Source of the DNA: CBDHCC01 sp965261015
Lineage (GTDB): Bacteria > Pseudomonadota > Alphaproteobacteria > Sphingomonadales > Sphingomonadaceae
DNA length: 64,000 nt
Direction: 5' to 3'
NCBI GenBank assembly: GCA_965261015.1
Contig: CBDHCC010000002.1
Coordinates: forward strand, 186,001-250,000
Made by a program: the position numbers and the translations under genes
The notes under the pieces: model-generated
Told to the model about the DNA's origin: nothing
The model's input: only the letters and a program-made list of their open reading frames with translations
Databases searched by the model: none
Shown: piece after piece, positions 26,216-35,333 of the stretch
Layout: every line of letters begins with the position of its first letter
Numbering within the stretch: the first letter of the stretch is position 1

Positions 26216-26626
26216 GTGGCAGTGCTCTACCTCTTTTTGATCCTGGCAACCTTCGCAGTGGTGATCATGCGCGGGGGCGTTGAAGAGCGGGTCTTAGTTG
26301 CTGTGTTGATGGGCAGCTCGGTCGCGACGCTATTTCTCGTCTCCATCGGTCTACAGTTCAGAACAGACCCACTTGCATTCGCCGTTGTCGAGCTAAGCGC
26401 TCTCGCGATCATCATGGTGATCGCCTTTCGGAGTTCACGATTTTGGCCCCTGCCATACGCAGCGCTGCAGATCGCGACGGTCCTGTCGCTCCTAAGTCCC
26501 CTCTTTGGAGAAAACCTCCTGTCCTATGCCTTGGGCGTGATGCAGGCGGTCTGGGCATACCCGCAGCTGCTGATCCTCGTCCTAGCGAGCGTCCGAACAC
26601 GGAGAGTGATCAGCACCACGCCTTAA
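26216..26626 (+). CDS. Hypothetical integral membrane protein
   Basis: 136 residues with about four hydrophobic segments: VLYLFLILATFAVVIM, VLVAVLMGSSVATLFLVSIGL, LAFAVVELSALAIIMVIAF and a C-terminal stretch ending in LLILVLASV with a basic tail. I do not recognise a family. The start is GTG 26216, after a purine-rich GGGGGTGAG stretch. It is in the same direction as its neighbours, and its 3' end touches the RadC-like gene. Confidence 0.6.
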   Translation: MAVLYLFLILATFAVVIMRGGVEERVLVAVLMGSSVATLFLVSIGLQFRTDPLAFAVVELSALAIIMVIAFRSSRFWPLPYAALQIATVLSLLSPLFGENLLSYALGVMQAVWAYPQLLILVLASVRTRRVISTTP

Positions 26627-26637
26627 GTGACCTGCTG

Positions 26638-27258
26638 TTGGACGTGACCGGAGAGCCCGATCGGTGGAGCGCCCAACTTCTGCAGGAGCACGGCTCCATC
26701 TGTGCGTTGGTGCACGGCTACTGTTCGGGCGAGTTACGGCCAAGATCCGTGCCAGACCAAGTCCACCAGCGCCTATTGAGACTGAGCCGTGCATTTATGG
26801 CATCGCTCCACGCCGAGGCGTTTGACGGAACCGCCATCCGCTCGGCCAGCGGCCTCATGGCCTACCTGCGCCTAGACATGGGGCAGCTCCGCCGTGAAGC
26901 CTTCCGGGTACTGTTCATGGACGGCGACAACCGGCTGCTGGAGGACCGCACGATGTGGACCGGCTCGGTCAATAGCGTAAAGGCTGACCCTCGGGAGATC
27001 GCGCGGGTCATGCTGGAGCTCGATGCCACGGCGATCATCCTCGTCCACAACCATCCGTTGGGTCGGCCTGCACCCAGCGTCACCGACTTAAGCGTCACCA
27101 AGCAGATCGTCGGCCTCTGCTCGGCCGTTCGGGTCGTCGTGCAGGATCACTTCATCGTCGGGCGCACGGGCTGCCACTCGATGCGATCCAGCGGAGAACT
27201 GGCGGCCATGGAACGCCAGGTAGAAGAGAAGGCGTCCTGCCTGCGCAACGCCGCATGA
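26638..27258 (+). CDS. RadC-like JAB/MPN-domain protein
   Basis: About 206 residues. The C-terminal half is the RadC-type JAMM domain, with a metal motif HNHPLGRPAPSVTDLSVT (His-x-His...Ser-x2-Asp) and the core FRVLFMDGDNRLL. The N-terminal helix-hairpin part is short and divergent. RadC proteins are named for repair, but their biochemical role is not settled; many sit in mobile or accessory regions. The start is uncertain: TTG 26638 or GTG 26644 are the first plausible in-frame starts, since the longer reading overlaps the membrane protein. It ends in an ATGA overlap with the winged-helix gene. Confidence 0.8.
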   Translation: MDVTGEPDRWSAQLLQEHGSICALVHGYCSGELRPRSVPDQVHQRLLRLSRAFMASLHAEAFDGTAIRSASGLMAYLRLDMGQLRREAFRVLFMDGDNRLLEDRTMWTGSVNSVKADPREIARVMLELDATAIILVHNHPLGRPAPSVTDLSVTKQIVGLCSAVRVVVQDHFIVGRTGCHSMRSSGELAAMERQVEEKASCLRNAA

Positions 27259-27710
27259 CTCTCATCAACGAGGCCGGTGACGGCTATGTCACCGTTCGCC
27301 TGCCCATTCGGATCACCCGAGAGGAAGCTTTGAGCTTCGCCGAGGCTATTTGTGATGGCAACCAAGCGGCTCCAGCCGCAAAATCAGGTCGCAAAACTGC
27401 TCGCGACCGGGCCGAAGAGGCGCTTCAGCTCAATCGCCAGCGGATGGCGATCGTCGGGGCAGAGCTGTTCGGCGACCCCGCCTGGAACATCATGCTCGAT
27501 CTCTTCGTGCGAGAGGCCGATGGGAAGGAGACCACGGTGACAAGCGCGTGCATTGGCGCTGACGCCCCGTCGACCACGGCTTTGCGCCACCTTGCTTATC
27601 TCGTGGAGCGTCAGCTGGTACACCGAACCACCTGCTCGGCCGATCACCGGAAGGTTTACGTGCGCCTGACGGACGACGGCCGCGCGCGGATGCTCAAGCT
27701 ATTCGGTTGA
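27255..27710 (+). CDS. Winged-helix DNA-binding protein, MarR-like
   Basis: 151 residues. The N-terminal third is a short beta-rich segment (YVTVRLPIRITREEAL) and the C-terminal two thirds looks like a MarR-type winged helix: FGDPAWNIMLDLFVREADG, TTALRHLAYLVERQLVHRTTC, then the wing YVRLTDDGRARM. It probably regulates the accessory block in which it lies. ATG 27255 overlaps the RadC-like stop (ATGA). Its 3' end overlaps that of a convergent small gene by 12 bases. Confidence 0.72.
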   Translation: MTLINEAGDGYVTVRLPIRITREEALSFAEAICDGNQAAPAAKSGRKTARDRAEEALQLNRQRMAIVGAELFGDPAWNIMLDLFVREADGKETTVTSACIGADAPSTTALRHLAYLVERQLVHRTTCSADHRKVYVRLTDDGRARMLKLFG

Positions 27711-27932
27711 TCCATCTGCGGTCGGCGTTTCGTCCTCCCGTGTGGACTCGCGTCCTGAAAAGCTGCCCGGCGTCATCGATTCGCTCAGCGATCCAGGAAC
27801 GGCATGGAGTGCCTGGTCGAGAAGCGCTGCCGCGCGCGTCGCTCCGGCCTGGTCGAGTAGGGTCAACGCCGACCCCATATGCTCCGCCGCCGCTTCGCAA
27901 AGGCGAATCTTCTCGCTCAGCCGTACAGCCAT
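27699..27932 (-). CDS. Hypothetical small protein
   Basis: 77 residues. The first half is an Ala/Leu-rich helical pair (VRLSEKIRLCEAAAEHMG, ATRAAALLDQALHAV) and the second half is polar and disordered-looking. GC-rich third positions support coding. ATG 27932 is chosen; a longer frame to 27968 has a cysteine-rich, unlikely N-terminus. Convergent with the winged-helix gene. The function is unknown. Confidence 0.5.
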   Translation of the reverse strand: MAVRLSEKIRLCEAAAEHMGSALTLLDQAGATRAAALLDQALHAVPGSLSESMTPGSFSGRESTREDETPTADGSTE

Positions 27933-28095
27933 GGTGGCACTCTCCAGTCCATCACACGTGCATCGCACAGAGGCCTTTCAGCAAGCTGACTAGATGCTCC
28001 AGAGTACGAAAGCGCAAGGGTAACTGCCGAACGGGATCGTCAATTCTTGTGGATTGTGTTCCTGCAACCTGAGCTAATTGTGACCCCATGGGAGA

Positions 28096-28284
28096 TCATA
28101 TCCTGCTCGAAGAGCTCAGGCTGTAGCTGGGCCGGTTCGCTGCCCGCACGGCCATGACGCGCACCACCAGATCCGGCCTGGAGAGGGGCGGCGGCCGCGT
28201 TCGCAGCCCGTGCCCCTCGCTCGCGGTCATCTCGCCCAAGGTGTGTCGTCGCGCCTCTAAGCGCGCCTGCTGTTGCGAGAGCAT
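28096..28284 (-). CDS. Possible small basic protein
   Basis: 62 codons from ATG 28284, with strongly GC-biased third positions. The peptide is charged at the start (LSQQQARLEARRHTLGEM), arginine-rich in the middle and serine-rich at the end. No domain is recognised. A second minus-strand frame (28040-28288) overlaps it with a less natural composition. It may be a genuine small gene of the accessory block; confidence is limited. Confidence 0.35.
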   Translation of the reverse strand: MLSQQQARLEARRHTLGEMTASEGHGLRTRPPPLSRPDLVVRVMAVRAANRPSYSLSSSSRI

Positions 28285-28515
28285 TCAATATGACCGCGAC
28301 CGTCGGTTCACCCCGCCGGATTACCCGTGTTCGAGCTACAACGCCTCAAAAACCCTGGACTTCGACATCGGGGCGCTGATCGGGCTCTGTCCAGGCATTC
28401 AGCTCTGCACCTTAATAATGATGAGCGGTCACAATCCACATCGAAATGATCCTAACGGCTAATTAACTCCAACCAGCTATGTCGGTGGAACCTCCCGGCG
28501 CCATGGAGATGAGCG

Positions 28516-29148
28516 ATGGGTCACTCGCCGCTGGATCCCGCCTTCCAGGAGCGAGGGCCATGGAACGAAGGTCGGCTGCTGGGCGCGAAACGTGCGCTGA
28601 AACAGCAGCAGGTGTGGGCAATCCGCTTCTGGCTCGACCAGCACCGGCGCTTGCGCGATCGGGCGCTGTTCGACCTCGCGATCGACAGCAAGCTGCGCGG
28701 TTGCGACGTGGTCAAAGTTCGTATTGGCGATGTCGTGTCAGGCGGACGGGTGCGCGACCGGGCGATCGTCGTGCAACAGAAGACCAAGCGGCCGGTCCAG
28801 TTCGAGCTGATGGACACGGCTCGAAACACGCTGCGGGCATGGCTGGAGCGTCGCAGCGGAATGCTGAACGACTTCGTCTTCCCGAGCCGCAACAACTACA
28901 TGAGCCACATGAGCACGCGGCAGTACGCCCGCCTCGTCCACGAGTGGGTCACGGGCATCGGCTTGCAGCCCCAGGAGTATGGCACCCACTCACTCCGGCG
29001 CACCAAAGCTTCACTCATCTACAAAGCGACGGGCAACTTGCGGGCGGTTCAGATCCTGCTGGGCCATGCCAAGATCGAGAGCACGGTGCGCTACCTTGGT
29101 GTTGATGTGGAAGACGCACTGGAGCTCGCAGAACGAATCGACGTCTGA
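28516..29148 (+). CDS. Short tyrosine-type site-specific recombinase
   Basis: 210 residues carrying only the catalytic half of a tyrosine recombinase. The complete active site is visible: Arg in SKLRGCDVVKVRI, Lys in QQKTKRPVQ, the HSLRR motif (His-x2-Arg), His in LLGHAKIESTVRYL and the Tyr nucleophile in that same stretch. A separate core-binding domain is absent, which matches a class of short integrase-like proteins common in alphaproteobacteria. ATG 28516 has GGAG seven bases upstream. It closes the accessory block of small genes from 25.3 kb; no att repeats were identified. Confidence 0.88.
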   Translation: MGHSPLDPAFQERGPWNEGRLLGAKRALKQQQVWAIRFWLDQHRRLRDRALFDLAIDSKLRGCDVVKVRIGDVVSGGRVRDRAIVVQQKTKRPVQFELMDTARNTLRAWLERRSGMLNDFVFPSRNNYMSHMSTRQYARLVHEWVTGIGLQPQEYGTHSLRRTKASLIYKATGNLRAVQILLGHAKIESTVRYLGVDVEDALELAERIDV

Positions 29149-29306
29149 GCGGACCCACTTGCGGTCACTCAGGGCGGCTAGAGTGGTTCTCTGAACCGGA
29201 CGTTGGTTCAGGTGCCGCTCCCGATTCGGTTCGGCCACGATTTGACTGGCGGCTTCGCGGGGACCGCTTCCCAAAGCTGCCGTGGTCCGGCTTACAGATG
29301 GCAGCA

Positions 29307-30934
29307 TCAGGCTGGCCGCAACCACCCACGATATCGCACCACCAAGCCAATCACTGGCAGCGCGATCGGCACGTCGAAGTGGAATACATTGTCCTGCGCC
29401 CATTCCCTTGCAGCGGAGCGCGGCGCCAGCGCGAAGGGGAGCGGCAGGCCTAGACACGACCAGCCGCGCATCGCCATCCGCAGCCCTCGCTCGTCCGCGA
29501 GCAGGTCGAAGCGGAAGCGCAGAGGACCGAAGCGCTCCGCCAGCTGCCCGCCTCTTCGCGAGAGTTGGCTGGTGAACCGTTGTCCGGAAAATTCGCGGGT
29601 CCAGCGTTCAACCCCGTCCTTCTCCTCGAAACACACGTGGAGCGGGTGCTCGCCAGCACAGGGAAGCCCCATAATCGTGGCCACCAAACGGGCGAGGAGA
29701 TGGGGCCTCGCGTGACCACCGCGCGTCCCTCGGCCCCGCCGTCGCGCAGCACGGAATGAAGCGCGGCCACCGCCGGCGGGAGCGTGTTGAACCGGTCTCC
29801 CAAGATTACCCTGTAGAGCGGCTCCGGTTGCGCGATCTCCCGCGTCTCCTGCTCGGTCGACAGTTCCGCGAGCGCGTGTTCGAAGTCGCTGAGCGACAGC
29901 TCTCCGCCGGCCCCGCGGGCGCCCGGCTCGATGTGGCCGGTCAGGATGCGCTCGGCCAGCAGCGCGGCCGCCAAGGTCGGGATCTCCGGCCCGTCGCCGT
30001 CGCGCGCGATCAGTGTCCAGCGGCGCTCCAGCCGCTCCGCCCCGCGCCAGCCGAACAGGCGCACCGTCATGCCCGAACGGTCGCTGCCCGCCCAGGCGGT
30101 CAGGCGCTGCAGCGGCAGCAGCACGCCCGCCAGGCTACCCAGCGACCGCACCCAGCCCCAGCGCACCGCCCAGCTCGCCAGCCATAGGGCGGCGTTCTGC
30201 ACGGTGAGCTCCGTGCCCGCGCGGAAGGTCACGGCCGGACGCCCGGGCACTCTCTCGGGCAGCAGGTCCAGGTCGGGCACGTCGGCGAGCGCGACCCAGC
30301 GCCCGCCAAGCGAACCGCCGTCCGTCAGCGCCATACGCTCTCGCCGGGGCTCCTGCCAGCCGTGAGCGGTGCGCCACCGGCCGCCGCGCCACAGCCGCAG
30401 CGGCTGGCCGACCGTGCCCAGGATCGCGGCCGCCACCGACGGTCCGGCGGTCGCCCGGTTAGAGGCGCTGATCGCCAGTTCGATCGCGCTCACCCGGTCC
30501 AGTCCGGCCGCCAGGTGGCGGACCACGGCGCCGGACAGGGCGGGCACGCTGGACGCGCCGGACAGCACCGGCACCCCGGCCGCGCGCGCCTCCACGTCCA
30601 GGACATCGATGCCGGTCACGAAGGCGCGGCCGTCGGCGAGGTCCAGGTAGGGCACGCCCGCCGCGACGCAGGCGGCGGGCAGCCCGTAGCCGCTGTCCTG
30701 GAACGGCCCGGCGGCGTCGATGACCAGGGCAGGCCGGTGGTGCGCCAGCAGCGGGGCGGGATTGGAGCGGCGGTCGAACACGACCGGCCTGCAGCCGGGC
30801 AGTCCGGCGCAGAAGCGCTCCGCCGCCTTCGCCCCGCGGCCGGCGACCAGCACCGCATACCCGGCGGCGGCCAGCCGGCGCGACAGGCGGCCGCCGAAGC
30901 CTCCATAGCCGCCGATCACCAAAATGGCGCTCAC
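29307..30934 (-). pseudogene. Saccharopine-dehydrogenase-like / DUF4166 fusion, broken by a one-base frameshift
   Basis: The N-terminal part (from GTG 30934) is a Rossmann oxidoreductase of the saccharopine dehydrogenase type (ILVIGGYGGFGGRLSRRL; DAAGPFQDSGYGLPAACVAAG). The C-terminal part is a DUF4166 domain, but it lies in another frame: adding one C to the four-C tract (plus strand GGGG 29702-29705) joins VVTRG to PHLLARLVATIMG and continues to the stop at 29307. The repaired protein would be 542 residues. It is either a homopolymer sequencing error or a true frameshift. The start overlaps the DCC-family stop (GTGA), so the pair forms an operon. The substrate is unknown. Confidence 0.8.
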
Positions 30935-31350
30935 AGCAGGCGCGCGCGGTCGGCCGGCGAGGGCATCCAGCAGCTCTCCAGCCGGCCGAACAGGCGATAG
31001 CGATTGCGCGCCACTAGGCGGTAGACCGGATCGCGCATTGTGCGCGGCACCAGCCGCAGCACCGACAGAGCCCGCCACGGCCAACCGCAGCGGGCGTAGA
31101 TCGCCAGCACCGCGTCGGAGTCCCGCAGCACCCACTCGCCGTCGACCAACAGGATGGTGTTGGGATCGTCCGGGTCGACGCCGTTCTCCCGGAACAGCCG
31201 GGCGCCCACCTCCCCCTGCATGGAGGCGAGGCGGAAGTGCTGCCGCCGGTCGTGCCGCAGCACGAACCGCGCGTTGGCCGTGCAGAGCACGCACTCCGCA
31301 TCGAAGACGATGATGGGTCCACCTGTTGGCGTGTCGCGGGGCGGCGTCAT
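30931..31350 (-). CDS. DCC-family thiol-disulfide oxidoreductase-like protein (DUF393)
   Basis: 139 residues. The family motif of an N-terminal FDAECVLCTANARFVL (here Cys-x2-Cys; the usual DxxCxxC) is present, then LRHDRRQHFRLASMQGEVG and a C-terminal YRLVARNRYRLFGRLESCW. The family is thioredoxin-like but its substrate is not known. It overlaps the saccharopine-dehydrogenase-like gene by four bases, a pairing that suggests a shared role in modifying a lipid or cofactor. Confidence 0.85.
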   Translation of the reverse strand: MTPPRDTPTGGPIIVFDAECVLCTANARFVLRHDRRQHFRLASMQGEVGARLFRENGVDPDDPNTILLVDGEWVLRDSDAVLAIYARCGWPWRALSVLRLVPRTMRDPVYRLVARNRYRLFGRLESCWMPSPADRARLL

Positions 31351-31505
31351 GATGGGCGATCCTAACGCCCCGCCGCCCCACTGTCGCGCGGGCGCTGGCG
31401 GCCTGCACTAAATCTGCACGACATCTCCACGGCCCGCATACACCGGCCATCGCACTGGGTGCATACCGGGGAGTCTACAGTGCGCTCTCGTTGAGGAGAG
31501 TGGCC

Positions 31506-33041
31506 ATGCGTGGATACGGGTTCTGGGCAAAGGCGGTGCTGGGCCCGGCGATTGCGTGGGCGGTGGTTGCCACCGACGTGGTGCCGTCTGGCGGGTTGTG
31601 GTGGGGCGGGCTTGCCGGCGCGCTCATCGGCCTGGTTCTCATCACGCGGTGGGCGAGCTGGCTGAACCGCACCGGCATGGCAGCACTCATGGCTAGCGGC
31701 GGAATGGTGGTCGTGCTGTTCCACGATCCCGGGTTGCTCAGTTGGAGCCTGTTCTGGGGCGCGTTGTCCATCGCAGTTCTAAGCCCGCGCGTCGCCCGCT
31801 TCGACAACGCACTGCGATGGCTCGACCGGCTGGTGCGGCACACGCTCAGCGGACCGATCGCCGTGCCGGCCGACCTGCGCCGGGTGGTCCAGGTCGCGGG
31901 GCGGCGGCCCCAATCCGGTGCGCGACCGCTGTTGAAGCTAGTGGCCATGCCGCTGCTGGGCACTGCCGTGTTCGTGGTCCTGTTCGCACTCGCCAATCCG
32001 CTAATCGCCGACACGCTTGCGCGGGTCCGCCTCCCGAGTGTGGATCGGACGATCGGGTGGGCGCTCATCGTCCTGTGCTTGTGGCCCACGGTTCGGCCGC
32101 GCGCCTGGGTCACGTCGGGCGAGAAGCGGCCCTGGGCGCGGGTCCGTGTGGGAGAGGCGTCGCTGCCCTCCGTGCTGCTGGCGCTGGGCCTCTTCAATCT
32201 GGTCTTCGCCGTGCAGAATGCGCTGGACTTGGTGTTCCTGTGGAGCGGGGCGCCGCTGCCCGTCGGGGTCACGCTGGCCGACTACGCCCACCGCGGCGCC
32301 TATCCGCTGATCGCGACCGCGCTGCTGGCGGGCGCCTTCGTGCTGACTATGCTGAGGCCCGGCACGGCGACGGCGGCCAGTCCGCTGGCCCGCTGGCTGG
32401 TGGTGGGCTGGGTGGCGCAGAACGTCCTGCTGGTCGCGTCGAGCGCGCTGCGCACGATCGACTATGTGGCGGCGCTGGGCCTGACCGAGTGGCGGCTGGC
32501 CGCACTCGCCTGGATGGCGGTGGTGGCGCTCGGCCTGGTGCTGATCGTCGTGCGGCTGGTGGCCGGATTGAGCGGCCGGTGGCTGATCAACGCCAACGCG
32601 CTGGCCGCCCTGGGCGTGCTGACCGTGGGCAGCGTCGTGGACCTTGGCGCGGCGGCGGCGGCCTACAACGTGGCGCACGCCAGCGAGGCGGGCGGCGACG
32701 GCGCGCCGCTGGACCTCTGTTACCTGACCTGGTCCGGCGACAGCGCCGTCCTGCCGCTCATTGCGCTTGAGGCCCGCCCGCTGTCGCCGGAGCTGCGCAT
32801 CCAAGTCGTGCGGCTGCGAGCGGACGCGGTGCGCACGTTGCGGGAGGACCAGGCGGACTGGCGCGGCTGGACCTGGCGTGGCGCGCGGCGCCTGGCGGAG
32901 GCGGACAGGCGGCTTGGCCCTACGCCGGCCACACCGGCCGCGCTGAAGCCCAAGCAGTGGGTCACCTGCGAGGGCACAGTCGAGGAGCCCGATCCGCCGC
33001 TCACTCCGCCTCCGCCCCCAGCTTCTTCGGTCCCTGATTGA
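31506..33041 (+). CDS. DUF4173/DUF4153-like polytopic membrane protein
   Basis: 511 residues with roughly ten hydrophobic spans (for example LLGTAVFVVLFALANPLIA, LALGLFNLVFAVQNALDLVFLW, LAALAWMAVVALGLVLIVVRLV) and a soluble C-terminal tail ending in a proline-rich stretch. The conserved segment VFLWSGAPLPVGVTLADYAHRGAYPLI is typical of DUF4173 proteins. The role is unknown. ATG 31506 has an excellent ribosome-binding site (GAGGAGAG). The two-component system follows 31 bases downstream on the same strand, so it may be co-transcribed with it. Confidence 0.82.
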   Translation: MRGYGFWAKAVLGPAIAWAVVATDVVPSGGLWWGGLAGALIGLVLITRWASWLNRTGMAALMASGGMVVVLFHDPGLLSWSLFWGALSIAVLSPRVARFDNALRWLDRLVRHTLSGPIAVPADLRRVVQVAGRRPQSGARPLLKLVAMPLLGTAVFVVLFALANPLIADTLARVRLPSVDRTIGWALIVLCLWPTVRPRAWVTSGEKRPWARVRVGEASLPSVLLALGLFNLVFAVQNALDLVFLWSGAPLPVGVTLADYAHRGAYPLIATALLAGAFVLTMLRPGTATAASPLARWLVVGWVAQNVLLVASSALRTIDYVAALGLTEWRLAALAWMAVVALGLVLIVVRLVAGLSGRWLINANALAALGVLTVGSVVDLGAAAAAYNVAHASEAGGDGAPLDLCYLTWSGDSAVLPLIALEARPLSPELRIQVVRLRADAVRTLREDQADWRGWTWRGARRLAEADRRLGPTPATPAALKPKQWVTCEGTVEEPDPPLTPPPPPASSVPD

Positions 33042-33072
33042 CGGGCCCCGCCCGATGATGGTCCACTGCCCC

Positions 33073-33771
33073 ATGCCCCGCACCATCCTGATCGTCGACG
33101 ACGATCCCCACATCCGGCAGCTGGTCGTCTTCGCGCTTGAGAAGGCGGGGCTGGACACATGCGAGGCGGCGGATGGGGAGGCGGCGCTGGCCACCGTCGC
33201 TTCGGCCCGGCCGGACCTGGTGGTGCTCGACATCAACATGCCGCGCATGGACGGGCTGGAGGTCTGCCGCCGGCTGCGCTCCGCCGGTGACGCCCCGCCC
33301 ATCCTGTTCCTGTCGTCGCGCGACGAGGAGATCGACCGGGTCGTGGGGATCGAGCTGGGCGCGGACGACTACGTGGTGAAACCATTCTCACCCCGCGAAG
33401 TCACGGCGCGCGTGCAGGCAATCCTGCGCCGCGTGTCGGCGAACCCGCCCGTCGCGCCGGTCCAGCGCATATGCCACGGGCGGCTGTCGCTGGACCCCGA
33501 TGGCTGGCGGGCGGAGTGGGACGGGGCGGAGGTGGCGCTGACCGTGACCGAGTTCTCGCTCATCCGCACCCTCGCCTCCATGCCCGCGCGCGTGTTCAGC
33601 CGCGACGCGCTGATCGATCGGCTGCACGGGCCAGGCTTCGCGGTGACCGATCGCACAGTCGATAGCCATGTCCGCAACCTGCGCGCAAAGTTCGCTGCCG
33701 TGGGTGCCACGGACGTGGTGGAGACCCGCGCGGGCGTCGGATACCGGCTGGGCGACTGCCGGGCTGGATGA
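33073..33771 (+). CDS. OmpR-family response regulator
   Basis: 232 residues. The receiver domain (1-115) has the acidic cluster DDD at 9-11, phospho-acceptor Asp53 in VVLDINMPRMDGLE, and the lysine in DDYVVKPFSPREV. The winged-helix DNA-binding domain follows (LTVTEFSLIRTLASM, VDSHVRNLRAKF, VETRAGVGYRLG). ATG 33073 gives the family start MPRTILIVDDD; ATG 33055 is also in frame. It overlaps the histidine kinase start by four bases (ATGA), so the two form a cognate pair. The signal and regulon are not evident, though the neighbouring membrane protein is a likely target. Confidence 0.92.
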   Translation: MPRTILIVDDDPHIRQLVVFALEKAGLDTCEAADGEAALATVASARPDLVVLDINMPRMDGLEVCRRLRSAGDAPPILFLSSRDEEIDRVVGIELGADDYVVKPFSPREVTARVQAILRRVSANPPVAPVQRICHGRLSLDPDGWRAEWDGAEVALTVTEFSLIRTLASMPARVFSRDALIDRLHGPGFAVTDRTVDSHVRNLRAKFAAVGATDVVETRAGVGYRLGDCRAG

Positions 33772-35333
33772 TCGCTTGGTTGAAGGGCTGGGCCAAGCGC
33801 CACTGGCCGCGCCTGCGGCTGCGCACCATTCTGCTCATCACTTTCCTGTCGGTCGCCGCCCTGCCGGGCGTGGGCGCCCTGTTCTTGCGCGTGTACGAGA
33901 ACACACTCGTGCGCCAGACGGAGGCGGAGCTGGTGGCGCAGGGCGCGGCACTGGCCGCCGCCTGGCCGGGAGCTGCGACCGACCCGCGCCCGCTAGCGAC
34001 GGACGATTTCCGGCCAGAGCCCACCACCATCGACCTGCGCGCGTCCACCATCCTGGTGGAGCGACCCCCGCCCTCCACAGACACCCGACCGCTCGCGCCC
34101 GCTGACGCGGAGGCGGCCGCGCGCCTGCTGCCGGTGATCCGCGCCACCCAGCGCACCACGCTCGCCTCCATCCTGCTGCTGGACGCGCGCGGGAGGCTGC
34201 TCACCGGACCGGCGACGGGGCGCAGTCTGCTGACTCTGCCAGAGGTGCGCGCGGCGCTCGCCGGGCGGCCCACGACCGTGCTGCGGCGCAACGCCGGCTA
34301 CTCGCCACGCTACTCGCTGGAGTGGCTCAGCCGCGCGTCCAACCTGCGCCTGCACCACGCCCGTCCGGTGCGGGTGGACGGCCGGGTCGCGGGCGTGCTC
34401 CTCCTCTCCCGCTCACCGCGCGCGCTGTTCCGGGGCATCTACGAGGATCGCGGCAAGATCCTGGTCGGCATCGCGCTGATCTTCGGGACACTGGTGGTGC
34501 TGAGCGGCCTGCTCTCGCGCGGCATCGCCCGGCCGATGGAGGCGCTGAGCGCCGCCAGCCGCCGGGTCGCGCGCGGCGGCGGCGCTCTGCCCGACCCGCC
34601 GTCGACCGCCGCCGTCGAGATCCAAGACCTATGGCGTGAGTTCGCGCTGATGGCGGACGCGGTTGAACGGCGCGGACGCTATCTGCGCGACTTCGCCCAC
34701 GCCGTCAGCCACGAGTTCAAGACGCCGCTCGCCGGCATCAGGGGTGCGCTGGAGCTGCTCGACGACCACGCCGACACCATGAGCCCGGCCGAGCGAGAGC
34801 GCTTCCTGGGCAACGCGACGGCTGACGCCGACCGGCTTCAGCGGCTGGTCACCCGCCTGCTGGAACTGGCACGCGCCGACATGGCCCGGCCGGAGGCGGA
34901 CGCACGGTGCCAGGTGGCTGCGGTGGTGGAGCGGCTGGACCGGGATGGGCTCGTGGTGGAGGCGGTGGGGCTCGACCGTCTGCCGCCGGTCGCCCTATTG
35001 GCGACCGCCCTGGAGGGCGTGCTGGCCACGCTGCTGGAGAACAGCCGTCAGGCAGGTGCGAGCCACTGGCGGGTCGAGGGGGAGAGCGACGGCGAGATCG
35101 TGCGCCTGACGGTCAGCGACGATGGCGCGGGCGTGCCGCCGGGCGACCGCAATCGACTGTTCGAGCCATTCTTCACCAGCCGGCGCGCGGAGGGCGGCAG
35201 CGGCCTGGGCCTGCCCATCGCGCGCTCCCTCATCGAGGCGTGCGGCGGCACCCTGGAGCTGGTGGACGGCGTGGGCGGCGCCACCTTCGCCCTCACCCTT
35301 CCCGCCGCTCCGCACGCCGCCCCACATCCCTGA
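33768..35333 (+). CDS. Membrane sensor histidine kinase
   Basis: 521 residues. It has an N-terminal span (TILLITFLSVAALPGVGALFL), a periplasmic sensor loop of about 190 residues, a second span (ILVGIALIFGTLVVLSGLL), a HAMP-like segment (SRGIARPMEALSAASRRVA), the H box HAVSHEFKTPLAGI with the phosphorylated His, an N box (LLENSRQAGA) and G boxes (SDDGAGVPPG, GGSGLGLPIAR). It pairs with the OmpR-type regulator it overlaps. Its 3' end overlaps the convergent SRPBCC gene by 41 bases. Confidence 0.92.
   Translation: MIAWLKGWAKRHWPRLRLRTILLITFLSVAALPGVGALFLRVYENTLVRQTEAELVAQGAALAAAWPGAATDPRPLATDDFRPEPTTIDLRASTILVERPPPSTDTRPLAPADAEAAARLLPVIRATQRTTLASILLLDARGRLLTGPATGRSLLTLPEVRAALAGRPTTVLRRNAGYSPRYSLEWLSRASNLRLHHARPVRVDGRVAGVLLLSRSPRALFRGIYEDRGKILVGIALIFGTLVVLSGLLSRGIARPMEALSAASRRVARGGGALPDPPSTAAVEIQDLWREFALMADAVERRGRYLRDFAHAVSHEFKTPLAGIRGALELLDDHADTMSPAERERFLGNATADADRLQRLVTRLLELARADMARPEADARCQVAAVVERLDRDGLVVEAVGLDRLPPVALLATALEGVLATLLENSRQAGASHWRVEGESDGEIVRLTVSDDGAGVPPGDRNRLFEPFFTSRRAEGGSGLGLPIARSLIEACGGTLELVDGVGGATFALTLPAAPHAAPHP

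Noticed and set aside
29203..29715. Plus-strand frames opposite the DUF4166 region
   Set aside because: The DUF4166 domain on the minus strand explains the sequence; the plus-strand frames are shadows.
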